Shown: positions 1 through 9,751, counted from the first letter of the stretch. The stretch is 29,464 nucleotides of DNA from an uncultured Shinella sp. (GCF_946479415.1 NZ_CAMLFY010000050.1:1-29464); one strand, 5' to 3'. Program-made: numbers and translations. Notes: a model not told the origin generated them from the sequence alone.

Positions 1-982
1 GCGAGAGCGCACCGCCAATGAAGAAGACGAGAATGGCGAGGATGAAGACGCCGCGTGTCGGATCCGTCGCGAAGGCATGCACCGAGGTCAAAACACCGGA
101 GCGCACGAGGAAGGTGCCGAGCAGCGACATGGAGAAGGTCAGGATCGCCAGAAGAACCGTCCAGATCTTCAGCGCCTCGCGCTTTTCCATGACGAGCGCG
201 GAGTGCAGCAACGCCGTGCCGGCAAGCCAGGGAATGAAGGAGGCGTTTTCCACCGGATCCCAGAACCACCAGCCGCCCCAGCCGAGTTCGTAATAGGCCC
301 AGTAGGAGCCCATGGCGATACCGGCGGTGAGGAAGCTCCAGGCGGCGAGCGTCCACGGCCGCACCCACCGCGCCCAAGCCGCATCGATCCGCCCCTCGAT
401 CAGTGCGGCAATGGCGAAGGAGAAACAGACGGAGAAACCGACATAGCCGAGATAGAGCAGCGGCGGATGGATCGCGAGGCCGACATCCTGCAGCACCGGA
501 TTGAGGTCGCGCCCCTCGGCCGGTGCCGGCGCAAGGCGGATGAACGGATTGGAGGTCAGGAGGATGAACAGTGCGAAGGCCGTCGAGATGAGGCCCTGGA
601 TGGCCAGAACATTGGCGCGCAGCCGCTCAGGCAGGTTCGCGCCGAAGGTCGAGACCAGCGCGCTGAAGAAGACGAGGATGAGGAGCCAGAGCATCATCGA
701 GCCCTCGTGGTTCCCCCAGACGCCGGAGATCTTGTAGATCATCGGCTTCAGCGAATGCGAATTCTCCCAGACATTTGCGACCGAGAAATCGGAAACGACA
801 TAGGCGAAGGTCAGGACCGAGAAGGAGAAGAGCACCAGCAGAAAACCGGCAAGGGCCGCGGTGGGGGCCACGGCCATCAGCGAGCGGTCGTTGCGGGTCG
901 TTCCCACCAGCGGCAGCACGGCCTGGATGATGACCGTCGCGAGCGCCAGAACCAGGGCATAGTGTCCAAGCTCGATGATCAT
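1..982 (-). CDS. ccmF: Cytochrome c-type biogenesis protein CcmF (CycK), 5' part, runs off the left edge
   Basis: The visible 327 N-terminal residues begin [15 protein letters not shown] and are rich in hydrophobic segments. They include the tryptophan-rich WWD signature [16 protein letters not shown] encoded near 243-290, which in this family handles haem at the periplasmic face of the inner membrane. CcmF is the core of the System I haem lyase and attaches haem to apocytochrome c with CcmH and CcmI. The start ATG (982-980) overlaps the ccmE stop in an ATGA, so the genes are translationally coupled in the order ccmI-ccmE-ccmF (cycH-cycJ-cycK in rhizobia). Full-length family members have about 650 residues, so roughly half is present. 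No frameshift is seen in the visible part. The identification is secure. Confidence 0.96.
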   Translation of the reverse strand, partial: MIIELGHYALVLALATVIIQAVLPLVGTTRNDRSLMAVAPTAALAGFLLVLFSFSVLTFAYVVSDFSVANVWENSHSLKPMIYKISGVWGNHEGSMMLWLLILVFFSALVSTFGANLPERLRANVLAIQGLISTAFALFILLTSNPFIRLAPAPAEGRDLNPVLQDVGLAIHPPLLYLGYVGFSVCFSFAIAALIEGRIDAAWARWVRPWTLAAWSFLTAGIAMGSYWAYYELGWGGWWFWDPVENASFIPWLAGTALLHSALVMEKREALKIWTVLLAILTFSMSLLGTFLVRSGVLTSVHAFATDPTRGVFILAILVFFIGGALS

Positions 983-1428
983 TTGATCGTTTCCTTGCCG
1001 GAGAGTTCCACACCCTGCGCCTTCAGGCGGTCCGCCACATCCTTGGGCATATAGGTCTCGTCGTGCTTGGCAAGCACCGTGTCGGCGACGAAAAGACCAT
1101 CCATGCCAAAGGCGCCCTCCGCGACCACGCCCTGCCCCTCGCGGAACAGGTCGGGCAGGATGCCGGTATAGGTCACCGGCACCGTCGAGAGCGTATCGGT
1201 CACGGTGAAGGTCACCGTCGAGCCCTCGCCGCGCTTGACCGTGCCGGCCTCGACGAGGCCGCCGAGACGGATGCGGGTGCCCGGCGCGAGGTTGGCCTTG
1301 GCGAGATCGCCCGGCACATAGAAATAGGCGATGGACTGGCTGAAGGCGAACATGACGAGCAGCACCGCCGCCACGAGAAAGGCGACGCCGCCGCCGATGA
1401 CTGCCAGACGTTTCTGCTTGCGCGTCAT
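979..1428 (-). CDS. ccmE: Periplasmic haem chaperone CcmE (CycJ)
   Basis: This 149-residue protein has a short basic N-terminus, one membrane anchor (about residues 8-30) and a periplasmic OB-fold domain. The motif KHDETYMP places the haem-binding histidine at H122 and the conserved tyrosine at Y126, the H-x3-Y arrangement of the family. CcmE covalently holds haem delivered by CcmABCD and passes it to the CcmF/H/I lyase. Length and motif are normal. The start overlaps the ccmI stop by 4 bp and its own stop overlaps the ccmF start by 4 bp, which shows a tightly coupled operon. Confidence 0.97.
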   Translation of the reverse strand: MTRKQKRLAVIGGGVAFLVAAVLLVMFAFSQSIAYFYVPGDLAKANLAPGTRIRLGGLVEAGTVKRGEGSTVTFTVTDTLSTVPVTYTGILPDLFREGQGVVAEGAFGMDGLFVADTVLAKHDETYMPKDVADRLKAQGVELSGKETIK

Positions 1429-2558
1429 TGTGTGTTGCCCTCAACCGAGATCGATAGGTCCCGCGCAAGCGCCAGAAGCTGTTTGCCATTCTCGCTGTCC
1501 GCCGGGAAGGTTTTCAGCGCCGTCTGTAACGCCGCCTGCGCCTTCGGCCTTTGATCCAGCACAACATAGGAACGGATGATGCGCATCCATCCTTCGAAAT
1601 TATCCGGATTTTCCTGCAGTTTCGCCGCAAGAGTCTCCACCATGCCGGCAATCATCTGCTGGCGGTCGCCCGTCGACATATCTTCGGCGGCCGCTACGTC
1701 GTCCGCCGTCGGGTTGCCGAGCGGTCCCGCCGCACCACCGGCACCGTCACCGAGGGCTGCAATGTGTCTATTGACCAGTGGCAGCCACGGCGCATCGGCC
1801 GGCGTGTCCTTCGCCAGCGCTTCGAAGGCTGCCCGCGCCTCCGGCTTCTTGCCTTCCTGCTCCAGAGCGAGTGCGAGATAGTAGCGGGTGCGCGGATTGT
1901 CCGGCTTGAGCTTCAGCGAGGCTTGGAGCTGCTTGCGCGCATCCGCCGTCACGACACCATCGGCAAGCGCAATCAGCGCCTCCGCATAACCATCCAGACG
2001 TTCGGGGCTCTCCCCAAGCAGGCGGATCGCCTGCGCATAGGCATTGGCCGAATCTTCCATCCGGCTGCTGCGGTAATAGATCGGCGCCAGAAGATCCCAG
2101 CCCGCACCGTCGTCGGGATTGCGCGCAAGATGGTTTTCCGCCCGCGCGATCAGCACATTGATGTCATTGCCGGGATTGGCGAGGCGTTCCGCGAGCGGCT
2201 GGGCCGGAAGATCCGGCCGGCCGGTCGCCAAGTAAAGACAGAGACCGATAGCGGGAAGCACCACGATGACAAAGGCCTGCGCCAGACGGTTGCGCCCGCT
2301 GGTGCGCGCCTTTTCCTTCGCTTCGGCCTTGCTCGCGGCAATCAGCCGGCGTGCGACTTCCGCGCGGGCAAGCTCGGCTTCGGTAGCACCGATCAGGCCT
2401 GTCGCCTCGTCGCGTTTCAGCTCTTCGAGCTGGTCGCGATAGACCTCGACATCATGGCCGGCATCGTCAGCGGACGCCGAAGGGCGCCGCAGCAGCGGGA
2501 GGAGGAGGACAGCGGCCACGGCTGCCGTCAGGATGGCGACGAGAATCCAGAAAAGCAT
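1425..2558 (-). CDS. ccmI: Cytochrome c maturation TPR protein CcmI (CycH)
   Basis: The 377-residue protein starts with a transmembrane helix (about residues 2-22), followed by a charged cytoplasmic loop containing [14 protein letters not shown], typical of CcmI. A second helix (about 94-112) leads to a long periplasmic TPR-like region, for example [25 protein letters not shown]. In System I maturation CcmI binds the C-terminus of apocytochrome c and presents it to CcmF/CcmH. It is the first gene of the visible ccm operon and is coupled to ccmE by an ATGA overlap. About 115 bp separate it from the next gene upstream, and two adjacent palindromes lie there. Confidence 0.95.
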   Translation of the reverse strand: MLFWILVAILTAAVAAVLLLPLLRRPSASADDAGHDVEVYRDQLEELKRDEATGLIGATEAELARAEVARRLIAASKAEAKEKARTSGRNRLAQAFVIVVLPAIGLCLYLATGRPDLPAQPLAERLANPGNDINVLIARAENHLARNPDDGAGWDLLAPIYYRSSRMEDSANAYAQAIRLLGESPERLDGYAEALIALADGVVTADARKQLQASLKLKPDNPRTRYYLALALEQEGKKPEARAAFEALAKDTPADAPWLPLVNRHIAALGDGAGGAAGPLGNPTADDVAAAEDMSTGDRQQMIAGMVETLAAKLQENPDNFEGWMRIIRSYVVLDQRPKAQAALQTALKTFPADSENGKQLLALARDLSISVEGNTQ

Positions 2559-2573
2559 GACTGTTCAATTACT

Positions 2574-2606
2574 GGAACGCCGCGGCGTTTCCAATTCCCT
2601 TGGGAA
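2574..2606. repeat. Two adjacent inverted repeats upstream of ccmI
   Basis: A near-perfect palindrome centred on acgccgcggcgt (2574-2592, arms extended by GGAA/TTTCC) is followed at 2595-2606 by ttccc-tt-gggaa. They lie in the 114-bp gap between the lipoprotein stop and the ccmI start. No T-run follows on either side, so they are not clear intrinsic terminators. They could be operator sites or 3'-end stability hairpins. Confidence 0.5.
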
Positions 2607-2672
2607 CAATGACGCAAAATTGAGGCGTTTGGCCGCAAGGTCAAACAGCCGGGGCGAAAAATGGCCGTTCCG

Positions 2673-3101
2673 TCAGGAAAGCGGCTCCCAGGCCCCGTCC
2701 GCATTCCGGCAGGCCGCACCGCGCGTCGCGGTGTCGCGACCATTGACGGTCAGCGTGTGGCTGTATTGCCGGCAATTCTGCGAACCGACCTGATAAGGCG
2801 CCGCCGCCACGACCGATCCGGTCACGCCCTGCCCCTGCCAGACGACCGGTTGGCCGCCGGGGGCCGCTTCCAGCGCACGATACTCGGCTTCGAGCGCGCG
2901 CTGCATATCGGCCTTGGAAAGCTGTGTCGCGGTGTTGCGGCTGGCGAGCCCGCCCTGAAGCGCGGAGATATAGACGCCGGGGCCTGCCGCAACCGTCGTG
3001 GCGCCGGCCGACGCCTTGCCGCCTGACGTCGTCGTGCATCCCGAGGCCGTCACTGCTGCCAGAAGAAGGGGGAAAAAGGCGCCGCGCAAACCCGTCTTCA
3101 T
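2673..3101 (-). CDS. Small surface-antigen-like lipoprotein
   Basis: The 142-residue product begins MKTGLRGAFFPLLLAAVTASGC, a lipoprotein signal peptide ending in a lipobox-like ASGC, followed by a Gly/Ser/Thr linker. The C-terminal part (CRQYSHTLTVNGRDTATRGAACR) resembles the C-terminal domain of alphaproteobacterial 17-kDa/RT0821-type surface antigens. The upstream in-frame codons were rejected because the lipoprotein signal starts precisely at the chosen ATG. The protein is probably anchored in the outer membrane, and its function is unknown. It lies between feuQ and ccmI on the same strand with gaps of about 100 bp on both sides. The upstream gap holds hairpins at 3129-3145 and 3159-3177, neither followed by a T-run. 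Confidence 0.8.
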   Translation of the reverse strand: MKTGLRGAFFPLLLAAVTASGCTTTSGGKASAGATTVAAGPGVYISALQGGLASRNTATQLSKADMQRALEAEYRALEAAPGGQPVVWQGQGVTGSVVAAAPYQVGSQNCRQYSHTLTVNGRDTATRGAACRNADGAWEPLS

Positions 3102-3207
3102 CCGCTCGACCGTCTCTCTTCCTGCAAGGCCGGCTGACAGCCGGCAATTCGTCCACCCCGCGATCCCTATCATCGCGAATACGTCTCTTGTTGCATTGTC
3201 CGCCGCC

Positions 3208-4626
3208 TCAGGCAACATCCTTTGTGACGGCGGGCAGAACGAGCTGGGCCAGAAGCCCGCCGCCGGCACCGCGCGAAAGCCCGAACGTGCCCTGATATTC
3301 CGACGCGATCTCGCTGACGATCGAGAGGCCGAGCCCCGTGCCCGGCTTGCTCTCGTCGAGCCGCTTGCCGCGCTTCATCGCCTCGCGGATCTGGTCCGGC
3401 TCAAGCCCCGGTCCGTCGTCCTCCACCTCGATGACGACCCAGTTCTTGCGCCCCTCATCATTGCCGCGCATCTCGGCCGGCGCCACGAAGACGCGCAGCG
3501 TCACCACCGTGCGGGCATAGCGCGCCGCGTTTTCCAGGAGGTTGCCGACGGTTTCCTCGACGTCCTGCTGCTCCATGGCAAGTACCAGACCCGGCGGATC
3601 GACGGTCAGCGGAAACTGCGTCTCGGCATTCAGCCTGCGCATCACGCGCACCAGCCGTTCCAGAACCGGCTGCGCCTCCGTGCGCGCCAGCACGGATTCG
3701 CGCTGGGCGGCGATGCGCGCGCGGTTGAGATAGGATTGCACCTGGCTCTGCATCGCCTCGGCCTGCGTCTTCACGAGATCGCCCTGAGGCGCCGAAATCA
3801 GCCGCGATTCGTTGAGCAGCACGGCAATCGGCGTCTTCAGCGAATGGGCAAGATTGCCCACCTGCATGCGCGCCCGCTCCACGATGCGCCGGTTGCTATC
3901 GATCAGCGCATTCACTTCGCTCGCCAAGGGCAGGATTTCCCTGGGGAAATCGCCGTCGAGCTGCTCGCTCTCGCCTGCCCGGATCTTTTCCAGCGCCTTG
4001 CGCGCCCGGTCGAGCGGCCGAAGACCGATGAGGATCGCCGCCGCATTGAGCATCAGGCTCCCGACGCCAAAACCGGCGAGCGCGAGATAGAGGCTGCCCG
4101 AGAAATCGTCGATGTCCTGCTCCAGCACATCGCGGTTGCCGACCACGCGGAAGCGCGCCGTGCGCCCCTCGTCGTCCAGCACCACTTCCGTCTCGCCCAC
4201 CTCCACATCGTTCCCGAAGGAATCGATGGTCGTGTAGAAGCGCTCGTAGCGCGTGTCGAAGGGAATGCTGTCCGTATCGGGGATCGGAATGCTGCCGGTG
4301 CCGAGCGATGCCGAAGTCAGCGTCTCCGTGGCCAGAGCCCCGCCGATCGGTTCGACGATCCAGTACCAGCCCGATTTCGGCTGGAAGAATCGGAGGTCGC
4401 CGAGCTGCGGCGTGCCGGCAAGCCGCGTCGCCTCGTCCGTCGAGACGGAATTGATGACGTTGTAGAGCTGCGCGCGCAGAAGATCGCGAAAACTCTTCTC
4501 CGCGCTCTGGCGATAGAGCGTCGAGATGACGACGGCAATCGCGATGAGCGCCAGCGCCGCCCACAACGAGGCGAGGAAGAGAACGCGGAAGGTGAGCGAG
4601 CGGGAGCGTCTGGCGTTATTTGCCAT
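3208..4626 (-). CDS. feuQ: Sensor histidine kinase, FeuQ type
   Basis: The 472-residue protein has a first membrane helix at about 15-37, a periplasmic sensor region of about 145 residues, a second helix at about 180-202 and a HAMP-like linker. The HisKA box is NLAHSLKTP with phospho-acceptor H261. The ATPase boxes follow: NLLENAARY (about 362-370), DDGPG (403-407) and GTGLGLS (429-435). The start overlaps the response regulator gene by 11 bp, so the pair is co-translated. Sequence and gene order match the rhizobial FeuPQ system, which is known from Sinorhizobium meliloti to respond to osmotic conditions and to control cyclic glucan export; the name FeuQ rests on this likeness. The input signal here cannot be read from sequence. 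Confidence 0.87.
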   Translation of the reverse strand: MANNARRSRSLTFRVLFLASLWAALALIAIAVVISTLYRQSAEKSFRDLLRAQLYNVINSVSTDEATRLAGTPQLGDLRFFQPKSGWYWIVEPIGGALATETLTSASLGTGSIPIPDTDSIPFDTRYERFYTTIDSFGNDVEVGETEVVLDDEGRTARFRVVGNRDVLEQDIDDFSGSLYLALAGFGVGSLMLNAAAILIGLRPLDRARKALEKIRAGESEQLDGDFPREILPLASEVNALIDSNRRIVERARMQVGNLAHSLKTPIAVLLNESRLISAPQGDLVKTQAEAMQSQVQSYLNRARIAAQRESVLARTEAQPVLERLVRVMRRLNAETQFPLTVDPPGLVLAMEQQDVEETVGNLLENAARYARTVVTLRVFVAPAEMRGNDEGRKNWVVIEVEDDGPGLEPDQIREAMKRGKRLDESKPGTGLGLSIVSEIASEYQGTFGLSRGAGGGLLAQLVLPAVTKDVA

Positions 4627-5287
4627 TGGCCGGCGCTTGCATCCGGTAACCGAGGCCGCGCACGGTCTCGATCAGGTCGACGCCGATCTTCTTGCGCAGG
4701 CGCCCGACGAAAACCTCGATCGTGTTGGAATCACGGTCGAAATCCTGGTCGTACATGTGCTCGACCAGCTCGGTGCGCGAGACGACCTCTCCCATGTGAT
4801 GCATGAGATAGGAGAGCAGGCGATATTCATGCGAGGTGAGCTTCAGCGCCTCGCCATTGACCGTCGCCTTGGAACCCTTGGTGTCGAGCCGGACAGGGCC
4901 GCAGACGATATCGGCGCTGGCATGGCCCGCCGCGCGGCGGATCAGCGCGCGGATACGCGCGAGCACTTCCTCGACATGGAAGGGCTTTGCCACATAATCA
5001 TCGGCGCCGGCATCGATGCCGGCCACCTTGTCGCTCCACCGATCACGGGCGGTGAGCAACAGGACGGGCATGCCCTTGCCGTCGGCACGCCATTTTTCCA
5101 GAACGGTGATGCCGTCCATTTCCGGCAGGCCGATATCGAGGATGATGGCGTCGTAGGGCTCGGTATCGCCGAGATAATGCCCCTCCTCGCCGTCGAAGGC
5201 CTGATCCACCACATAGCCGGCGTCCTTCAGGGCTTCGCTGAGCTGCCGGCTCAGGTTGACGTCGTCCTCGACCACCAGGATGCGCAT
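4616..5287 (-). CDS. feuP: OmpR-family response regulator, FeuP type
   Basis: The 223-residue protein starts MRILVVEDDVNL, chosen because a good Shine-Dalgarno (AAAGAGG) lies just before it; ten more in-frame codons exist upstream. The receiver domain has the acidic pair E7/D8/D9, phospho-acceptor D51 (LDIGLPEMDG), T79 and K101. A winged-helix Trans_reg_C domain follows (LTSHEYRLLSYLMHH to RGLGYRM). The combination HMYDQDFDRDSNTIEVFVGRLRKK is highly typical of rhizobial FeuP. The gene is followed by feuQ with an 11-bp overlap. It presumably activates osmoregulatory and cyclic-glucan-export genes elsewhere in the genome. Confidence 0.88.
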   Translation of the reverse strand: MRILVVEDDVNLSRQLSEALKDAGYVVDQAFDGEEGHYLGDTEPYDAIILDIGLPEMDGITVLEKWRADGKGMPVLLLTARDRWSDKVAGIDAGADDYVAKPFHVEEVLARIRALIRRAAGHASADIVCGPVRLDTKGSKATVNGEALKLTSHEYRLLSYLMHHMGEVVSRTELVEHMYDQDFDRDSNTIEVFVGRLRKKIGVDLIETVRGLGYRMQAPANGK

Positions 5288-5341
5288 TCGGCCTCTTTCT
5301 TCGTTCTGCTTTTCCATCGCCGGGCCGAATGCCCGGCGGCC

Positions 5342-5593
5342 TTACATGGGTACGCGCACCGTCACCTTGCGCGGCCGGGCATTGCCCTTGCCGGGCACCA
5401 GCACGGTTACGACGCAGGTATCGCCCTTCGGCTGTGCCGAGAGAAGCTCGCCGCCCGTCTCGGACACCACCTGCGCCGCCGCGGCGCTGCAGTCGCCGGC
5501 AACCTGCACGACATCACTCCCGGTGCCCGTCAGAACGGGACCCGGCAGGGTCAGGCTGGCCGCAAGGGCGGTGATGAGAAGTGGCGAGGCCAT
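5342..5593 (-). CDS. feuN: Small secreted protein, candidate FeuN modulator of FeuPQ
   Basis: The 83-residue product has an N-terminal signal peptide (MASPLLITALAASLTL) and a small exported domain with two cysteines (C35, C60) that could form a disulfide. It ends in a basic stretch. The second in-frame ATG was chosen because GAAAG lies 7 nt upstream of it; the first ATG, 6 bp earlier, leaves almost no spacing. It lies 54 bp upstream of the response regulator on the same strand. In Sinorhizobium meliloti a small periplasmic protein, FeuN, encoded next to feuPQ restrains FeuQ signalling. Position, size and export signal fit that role; identity by sequence is not proven here. Confidence 0.66.
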   Translation of the reverse strand: MASPLLITALAASLTLPGPVLTGTGSDVVQVAGDCSAAAAQVVSETGGELLSAQPKGDTCVVTVLVPGKGNARPRKVTVRVPM

Positions 5594-5686
5594 GAACATA
5601 CTTTCAGGTGCGGATCACTATGATGCAAGCAATAACCGATCCTCGCTGAATGGCAAATGAATGGGGCGCGGAACTTTGGGGAGCGT

Positions 5687-5896
5687 TCAGCGCACCGGAC
5701 GACGCGCCGAAATGCGTCCGTAAATGGCAATAAGCCCGCCGATCGTGCCGGCCGCCGACACCAGAAGATCCGCCAGTTCCCCCTCGTCTCCCGCCTTTAT
5801 TTCGACGCCAGCGGCATTGGCAAGCGAAGCGGTAATCGCGATCAGCGCGCCCCAGACGGTGCGCGACATGTACCAGGGTTTCGTCTCGTCGGTCAT
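5687..5896 (-). CDS. Small holin-like membrane protein at the 3' end of the GTA cluster
   Basis: The 69-residue protein starts MTDETKPWYMSRTVWGALIA. It has two short hydrophobic stretches (about 14-30 and 44-61) separated by an acidic segment (KAGDEGELADLL), and ends in a basic tail (RISARRPVR). Small phage-associated membrane proteins with W-x-x-S-K/R-T-x-W-GA starts occur at the ends of tail modules and are often called putative holins. It has a clear Shine-Dalgarno (AAAGGAA, 5 nt before ATG) and follows gp15 by 15 bp, so it is the last gene of the GTA transcript. A holin function is inference from size, topology and position only. Confidence 0.6.
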   Translation of the reverse strand: MTDETKPWYMSRTVWGALIAITASLANAAGVEIKAGDEGELADLLVSAAGTIGGLIAIYGRISARRPVR

Positions 5897-5911
5897 CGCA
5901 GTTCCTTTCGT

Positions 5912-8900
5912 TCAGACAGTGAGATTGGCTTCCGTCGGCACGCCGAGCGGGATCGCCCGGCCAAGCTGGCGCACCCGAATGCGAATCACCGTTTGCGCCG
6001 CGCCGAAATCGGCAAGCTCACTTGCGGTCGCATAGGTAAAATCCGGACTAGTGGTCTCGACGCGCCGGACCACCGCGGCGCCTGAGAGAATTTCCAGCCG
6101 ATACGCCTCGGAGGGCTCATCGAGCGGGATATCGGCAGAAAGCCAGGTGTCGGCATCGACGCGCCCGCGCCGCACCCAGGAGAATTGCACCACGCCATCC
6201 GCCCCGCGCCGGCCGCGAAGATGCACCGGCGCGAGCGGCGTCAACGCCCGCTCCCCGCCGGCAAAGACGAAAGGACCGGCCTGCCCGCCGGCCGCCCCCA
6301 CCGCCTCGACCAACCAGTTGGAAACACGCCCCACCTCCGCGACATCGAGCCCCAGTGGCAGCACAGCCTCGTCGAGCACCACCGCCAGCGCCCCGGAAAG
6401 ATGCCCAGCCGCCATCGCATCCTCGGTGCCGAACAGGCCGCGCAGCAGCGTGGTGAGCCGCCAGCGGCCCGGCGCGATTTCGCTCGCGCCGGCAAAGCCG
6501 ATAATCTCCCAGCCGCCATTCTGCGCCTGCACCGCCAGCCGGTTCGCGCCGTTCAGCATCGTCAGCGGATCGACGGCAGAAAGCCCGCCGGAGGCCAGAT
6601 CGAGCACGATCTCCCGCTCGGGATCGAACCGCCCGAGCACGCCGGCCGGAAGTGCTGTCGCAAGCCACCCCATACGCGCCGGCCGCTCCAGCCGCGCCCG
6701 CGGGCGAAAGCCTTCACTGCCATCCGAACTCGATACGACCATCGCTCGCCACGGCTTTGCATAGGCCGCGACACGCGCGAAATCCTCCGCCGCGCCGGTC
6801 TCGAAGATCGGCAGGTCGAGAAACACCACCTCAGGTGCAAAGGCATCCGCCGGCCCCGCCCCGCCCGTCGGTGAGCGACCGCCTTCAGCCGGCGCGAAGG
6901 CCGGGCTGTCGCCCGCCGCAATCCCCCGCGCCTCCACCTCGCGCACCAGGCCGTCCGTCACGCCGGTCACGAGGAACCGCCCCTCCGGCCCGTCGGCCAA
7001 GCGCACAACATCGCCCGGCGTCACGCCAAGCGCCGTCGGCGGCAGACGGAAGGTGACGCGGCGCTGCCCCGCCCGCTGGTCGCGCAGGGCCGCCTCGACG
7101 GCCGACGCCGCCGCACCATCATGCAGCACCGCCGGCAGGGCCAGCCGCAACACCCTGTCGCTACCATCCGCCATGCGCCGCGAGCGCGCCGTCGCACGCC
7201 CATAGGCCGCCGCCGCATCGAAATGATCGAGGATCGCCTCGCCGGAGAAATCGCCGGCATGGCCCCGGCTTTCCTCGAAAGCCGCCTCGTCAGGCCGCTC
7301 GGCCAGAACGTCGATCTCGACCGGCGGCAGCGCCGACTTCTGCCGCGAGCGGAGGATGAGCTTGCCGTCCGCCTCCAGCGCATCGACCTGAAACGCCTCC
7401 ATCAGCGGCTCCAGCAACGCCCGCGCCGAAGACTGTTCGGCCTGCACGAAACCCGGCAGATCGCCCGCGACACCCGAGATATCGAAATTCGAAAACCCAT
7501 GATCGGACAGCACAGCCGCAATCACATCGGCCAGCGTGCCCGCGCCCAACCGGCCGTTCAGCCAGTGCCCCCGCTGCCAGTTGCCGCCGTCGGACCACAG
7601 CGTGGTCTGTTCGGGAAAGGCCGGATGGGGTCGCGCATCCCAGGTCCACAGGAAGACGTGGCCGGGATCGACCATGCCCGCCTCCGGCCCGCTGCCCTGC
7701 CACCAGCCATGATGCGCATCGAGAAACCGCCGTTGCACCGCATCGCTGCGCGCCCCGCCGGAAAAATACGGCAAGGCGTTCTCCACGCTCTTCGGATCGA
7801 CGAAGACATTCGGCTGGTTCGGCCCCTTGTCGACCGCAGGACACCCCAGTTCGGTGAACCAGATCGGCTTCGACCGGGGCACCCACGCCGTATGCCCCGC
7901 GATTTCCACGCCGTCAGGCCCGCGTTCCCGATGAACATTCGTCCACCAGCTCTCGATGTCCTTGTAGCGGAACACCCAGGGCTTGCCCGCCGCCCCGTCG
8001 GTGATCGGCGAACGCACCCGCCCCCGCCGCGCCGTATCGCCGGCATAATACCAGTCGAACCCCTCGCCCGCCGCGATCTGCCCCCGCAGCGCAGCGATGT
8101 CCTCGCCATGGCGAAACCCGTCCGGATTGCCGGAGAGCACATCGCCATCCTGCCAGTCGGAAAGCGGCATGTAATTGTCGATGCCGACGGCATCGATGGC
8201 CGCCGAGGCCCAAAGCGGGTCGAGGTGGTAGCGCACCTCGCCGCTTCCACCCGGCTGGAACCCGAAATACTCGCTCCAATCCGCCGCATAGGTGATTTTC
8301 GTCGCCGGCCGCAGCACCGCGCGCACATCCGCCGCGAGATCGCACAGTGCCGAAACGAAGGGAAACGCACCCGTCCCGTCCCGCAACCAGGTCAACCCAC
8401 GCATCTCCGAGCCGATCAGGAACCCGTCCACGCCGCCCGCCGCTTCCGCCAGATGCGCATAGTGCAGGATCAGCCGGCGAAACCCCTCATCGCCCGCCGG
8501 ACCCGTAACGGCCTCGCCCGAAACCGAAAAATCCCCCGCCGCCGCGCTTCCGACAAAGGCCGCGACCTGACTGGCCGCCGCCGCGGTGCCATCGGCCGAT
8601 TGCGGATAACAGGTGATGCGCCCCCGCCAGGGATAGGGCGCCTGCGCCGCGCCGCCATAGGGGTCCGGCAGGCTGTTGCCCGCGGGCACATCCATCAGCA
8701 CGAAGGGATAGAGATAGACCTCGATCCCCCGCGCCTTGAGGTCCTTGATGGCCGCCATCACACTGGCATCGGAGGGCGTTCCGCCATAGGCCGGCCCGCC
8801 GCCGCTCTGGCTCACCACCCGCGCCGCGCCGCGTCCGATACCGCAAACCTTCCACGGCCGGCTTTCATCGGTGCGCACTGATACCTCGACGCCCGGCGCG

Positions 8901-9748
8901 ATGCGGCAATGCCCCGCCCGCAGATCCGTGCCGAACCACGCGACGACCAGCCCCACCCGTTCCAGGTTCGGGCAAAGCGCCAAAAGCTCGTCGATCGACG
9001 CCTCCCAGTCGGTGGCCGCGACGAGCGTGTTGCGGTTGATGTTGCGCCCCTTGCCCTTGCCGAGTTTCTCCGTCACCAGCCACGGATCGTAGCCGTGCTC
9101 GCTCGAGCCCGGAATGATCGTCACCGCCCGCACCTTCTCCTCCAGCGACCCGACCGGCTTCAGCACCTCGAATTGCAGCACGGGAATGCGGTTGCCGAAC
9201 GTATCGAGCGGCAACCGCTCGAAGACGACATAGGCGAGCCCGCGATAGGCCGGCGTGTTGCCCGCCCCCTGCTTCGCCTCGATCAGTGGATCGGGCGCCT
9301 GTGTCGCCGTCCCGCGATGCAGCCGCATCGCCACCCCGGTCAGGTCAAGCTCGCGCCCATCCGCCCACACACGCCGGATGCCGGCGATCGGCCCCTCGCA
9401 GACCCCCACCGCGAAATTCGCAAAGTAGCGAAATGTCTCGACACGCGGCCCGCTCGCCTTGCCGCCCGCACGTTCGACGGACACCTCCTCCTCGAACCGC
9501 GTCGCCCAGATCAGTGTGCCGCCAAGCCGCGCGGTGCCATAGACGCGGCTCATCGCCGTGCCCTCGTCCGCGCCCGGAATACGCCCGTCGCCGAGCCGTG
9601 CACCGGAAATCTTGCTGGCACCGTTCAGCAGCGAGCGATCGACCACCGAACCGGCAAGCGCGCCCGCCGCACGCCCGAGGATCGCGCCGAACGGCCCGAA
9701 CACGCTGCCGAGGGCCGCGCCGGCCGCCTGGAAAAGAAGTGTCGCCAT
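5912..9748 (-). CDS. GTA gp15: host-specificity/baseplate 'megatron' protein with TIM-barrel domain
   Basis: The 1278-residue protein begins with a Gly/Ala-rich stretch (MATLLFQAAGAALGSVFGPF), then a phage tail hub-like region. From about residue 420 to 740 comes the GTA TIM-barrel domain (GTA_TIM family), which contains DGFLIGSEMRGLTWLRDG, DAVGIDNYMPLSDW and IWFTELGCPAVDKG. A phage-tail_3-type region and C-terminal beta-rich domains follow (WRLTTLLRGLFGTEDA near residue 1090). In the R. capsulatus GTA the corresponding protein forms the tail tip with gp13 and gp14 and contacts the host cell. The reading frame is intact over its whole length. It starts 3 bp after the gp14 stop in transcription order. 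Confidence 0.95.
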   Translation of the reverse strand: MATLLFQAAGAALGSVFGPFGAILGRAAGALAGSVVDRSLLNGASKISGARLGDGRIPGADEGTAMSRVYGTARLGGTLIWATRFEEEVSVERAGGKASGPRVETFRYFANFAVGVCEGPIAGIRRVWADGRELDLTGVAMRLHRGTATQAPDPLIEAKQGAGNTPAYRGLAYVVFERLPLDTFGNRIPVLQFEVLKPVGSLEEKVRAVTIIPGSSEHGYDPWLVTEKLGKGKGRNINRNTLVAATDWEASIDELLALCPNLERVGLVVAWFGTDLRAGHCRIAPGVEVSVRTDESRPWKVCGIGRGAARVVSQSGGGPAYGGTPSDASVMAAIKDLKARGIEVYLYPFVLMDVPAGNSLPDPYGGAAQAPYPWRGRITCYPQSADGTAAAASQVAAFVGSAAAGDFSVSGEAVTGPAGDEGFRRLILHYAHLAEAAGGVDGFLIGSEMRGLTWLRDGTGAFPFVSALCDLAADVRAVLRPATKITYAADWSEYFGFQPGGSGEVRYHLDPLWASAAIDAVGIDNYMPLSDWQDGDVLSGNPDGFRHGEDIAALRGQIAAGEGFDWYYAGDTARRGRVRSPITDGAAGKPWVFRYKDIESWWTNVHRERGPDGVEIAGHTAWVPRSKPIWFTELGCPAVDKGPNQPNVFVDPKSVENALPYFSGGARSDAVQRRFLDAHHGWWQGSGPEAGMVDPGHVFLWTWDARPHPAFPEQTTLWSDGGNWQRGHWLNGRLGAGTLADVIAAVLSDHGFSNFDISGVAGDLPGFVQAEQSSARALLEPLMEAFQVDALEADGKLILRSRQKSALPPVEIDVLAERPDEAAFEESRGHAGDFSGEAILDHFDAAAAYGRATARSRRMADGSDRVLRLALPAVLHDGAAASAVEAALRDQRAGQRRVTFRLPPTALGVTPGDVVRLADGPEGRFLVTGVTDGLVREVEARGIAAGDSPAFAPAEGGRSPTGGAGPADAFAPEVVFLDLPIFETGAAEDFARVAAYAKPWRAMVVSSSDGSEGFRPRARLERPARMGWLATALPAGVLGRFDPEREIVLDLASGGLSAVDPLTMLNGANRLAVQAQNGGWEIIGFAGASEIAPGRWRLTTLLRGLFGTEDAMAAGHLSGALAVVLDEAVLPLGLDVAEVGRVSNWLVEAVGAAGGQAGPFVFAGGERALTPLAPVHLRGRRGADGVVQFSWVRRGRVDADTWLSADIPLDEPSEAYRLEILSGAAVVRRVETTSPDFTYATASELADFGAAQTVIRIRVRQLGRAIPLGVPTEANLTV

Positions 9749-9751
9749 GGA

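Noticed and set aside
2998..4806. Plus-strand open frame (602 codons) opposite feuQ and the lipoprotein gene
   Set aside because: It is an antisense shadow spanning several real genes and their gaps.
7121..8881. Long plus-strand open frame (586 codons) opposite gp15
   Set aside because: It is an antisense shadow of a GC-rich coding region, with Arg/Pro/His-rich composition, no domain and no ribosome binding site.
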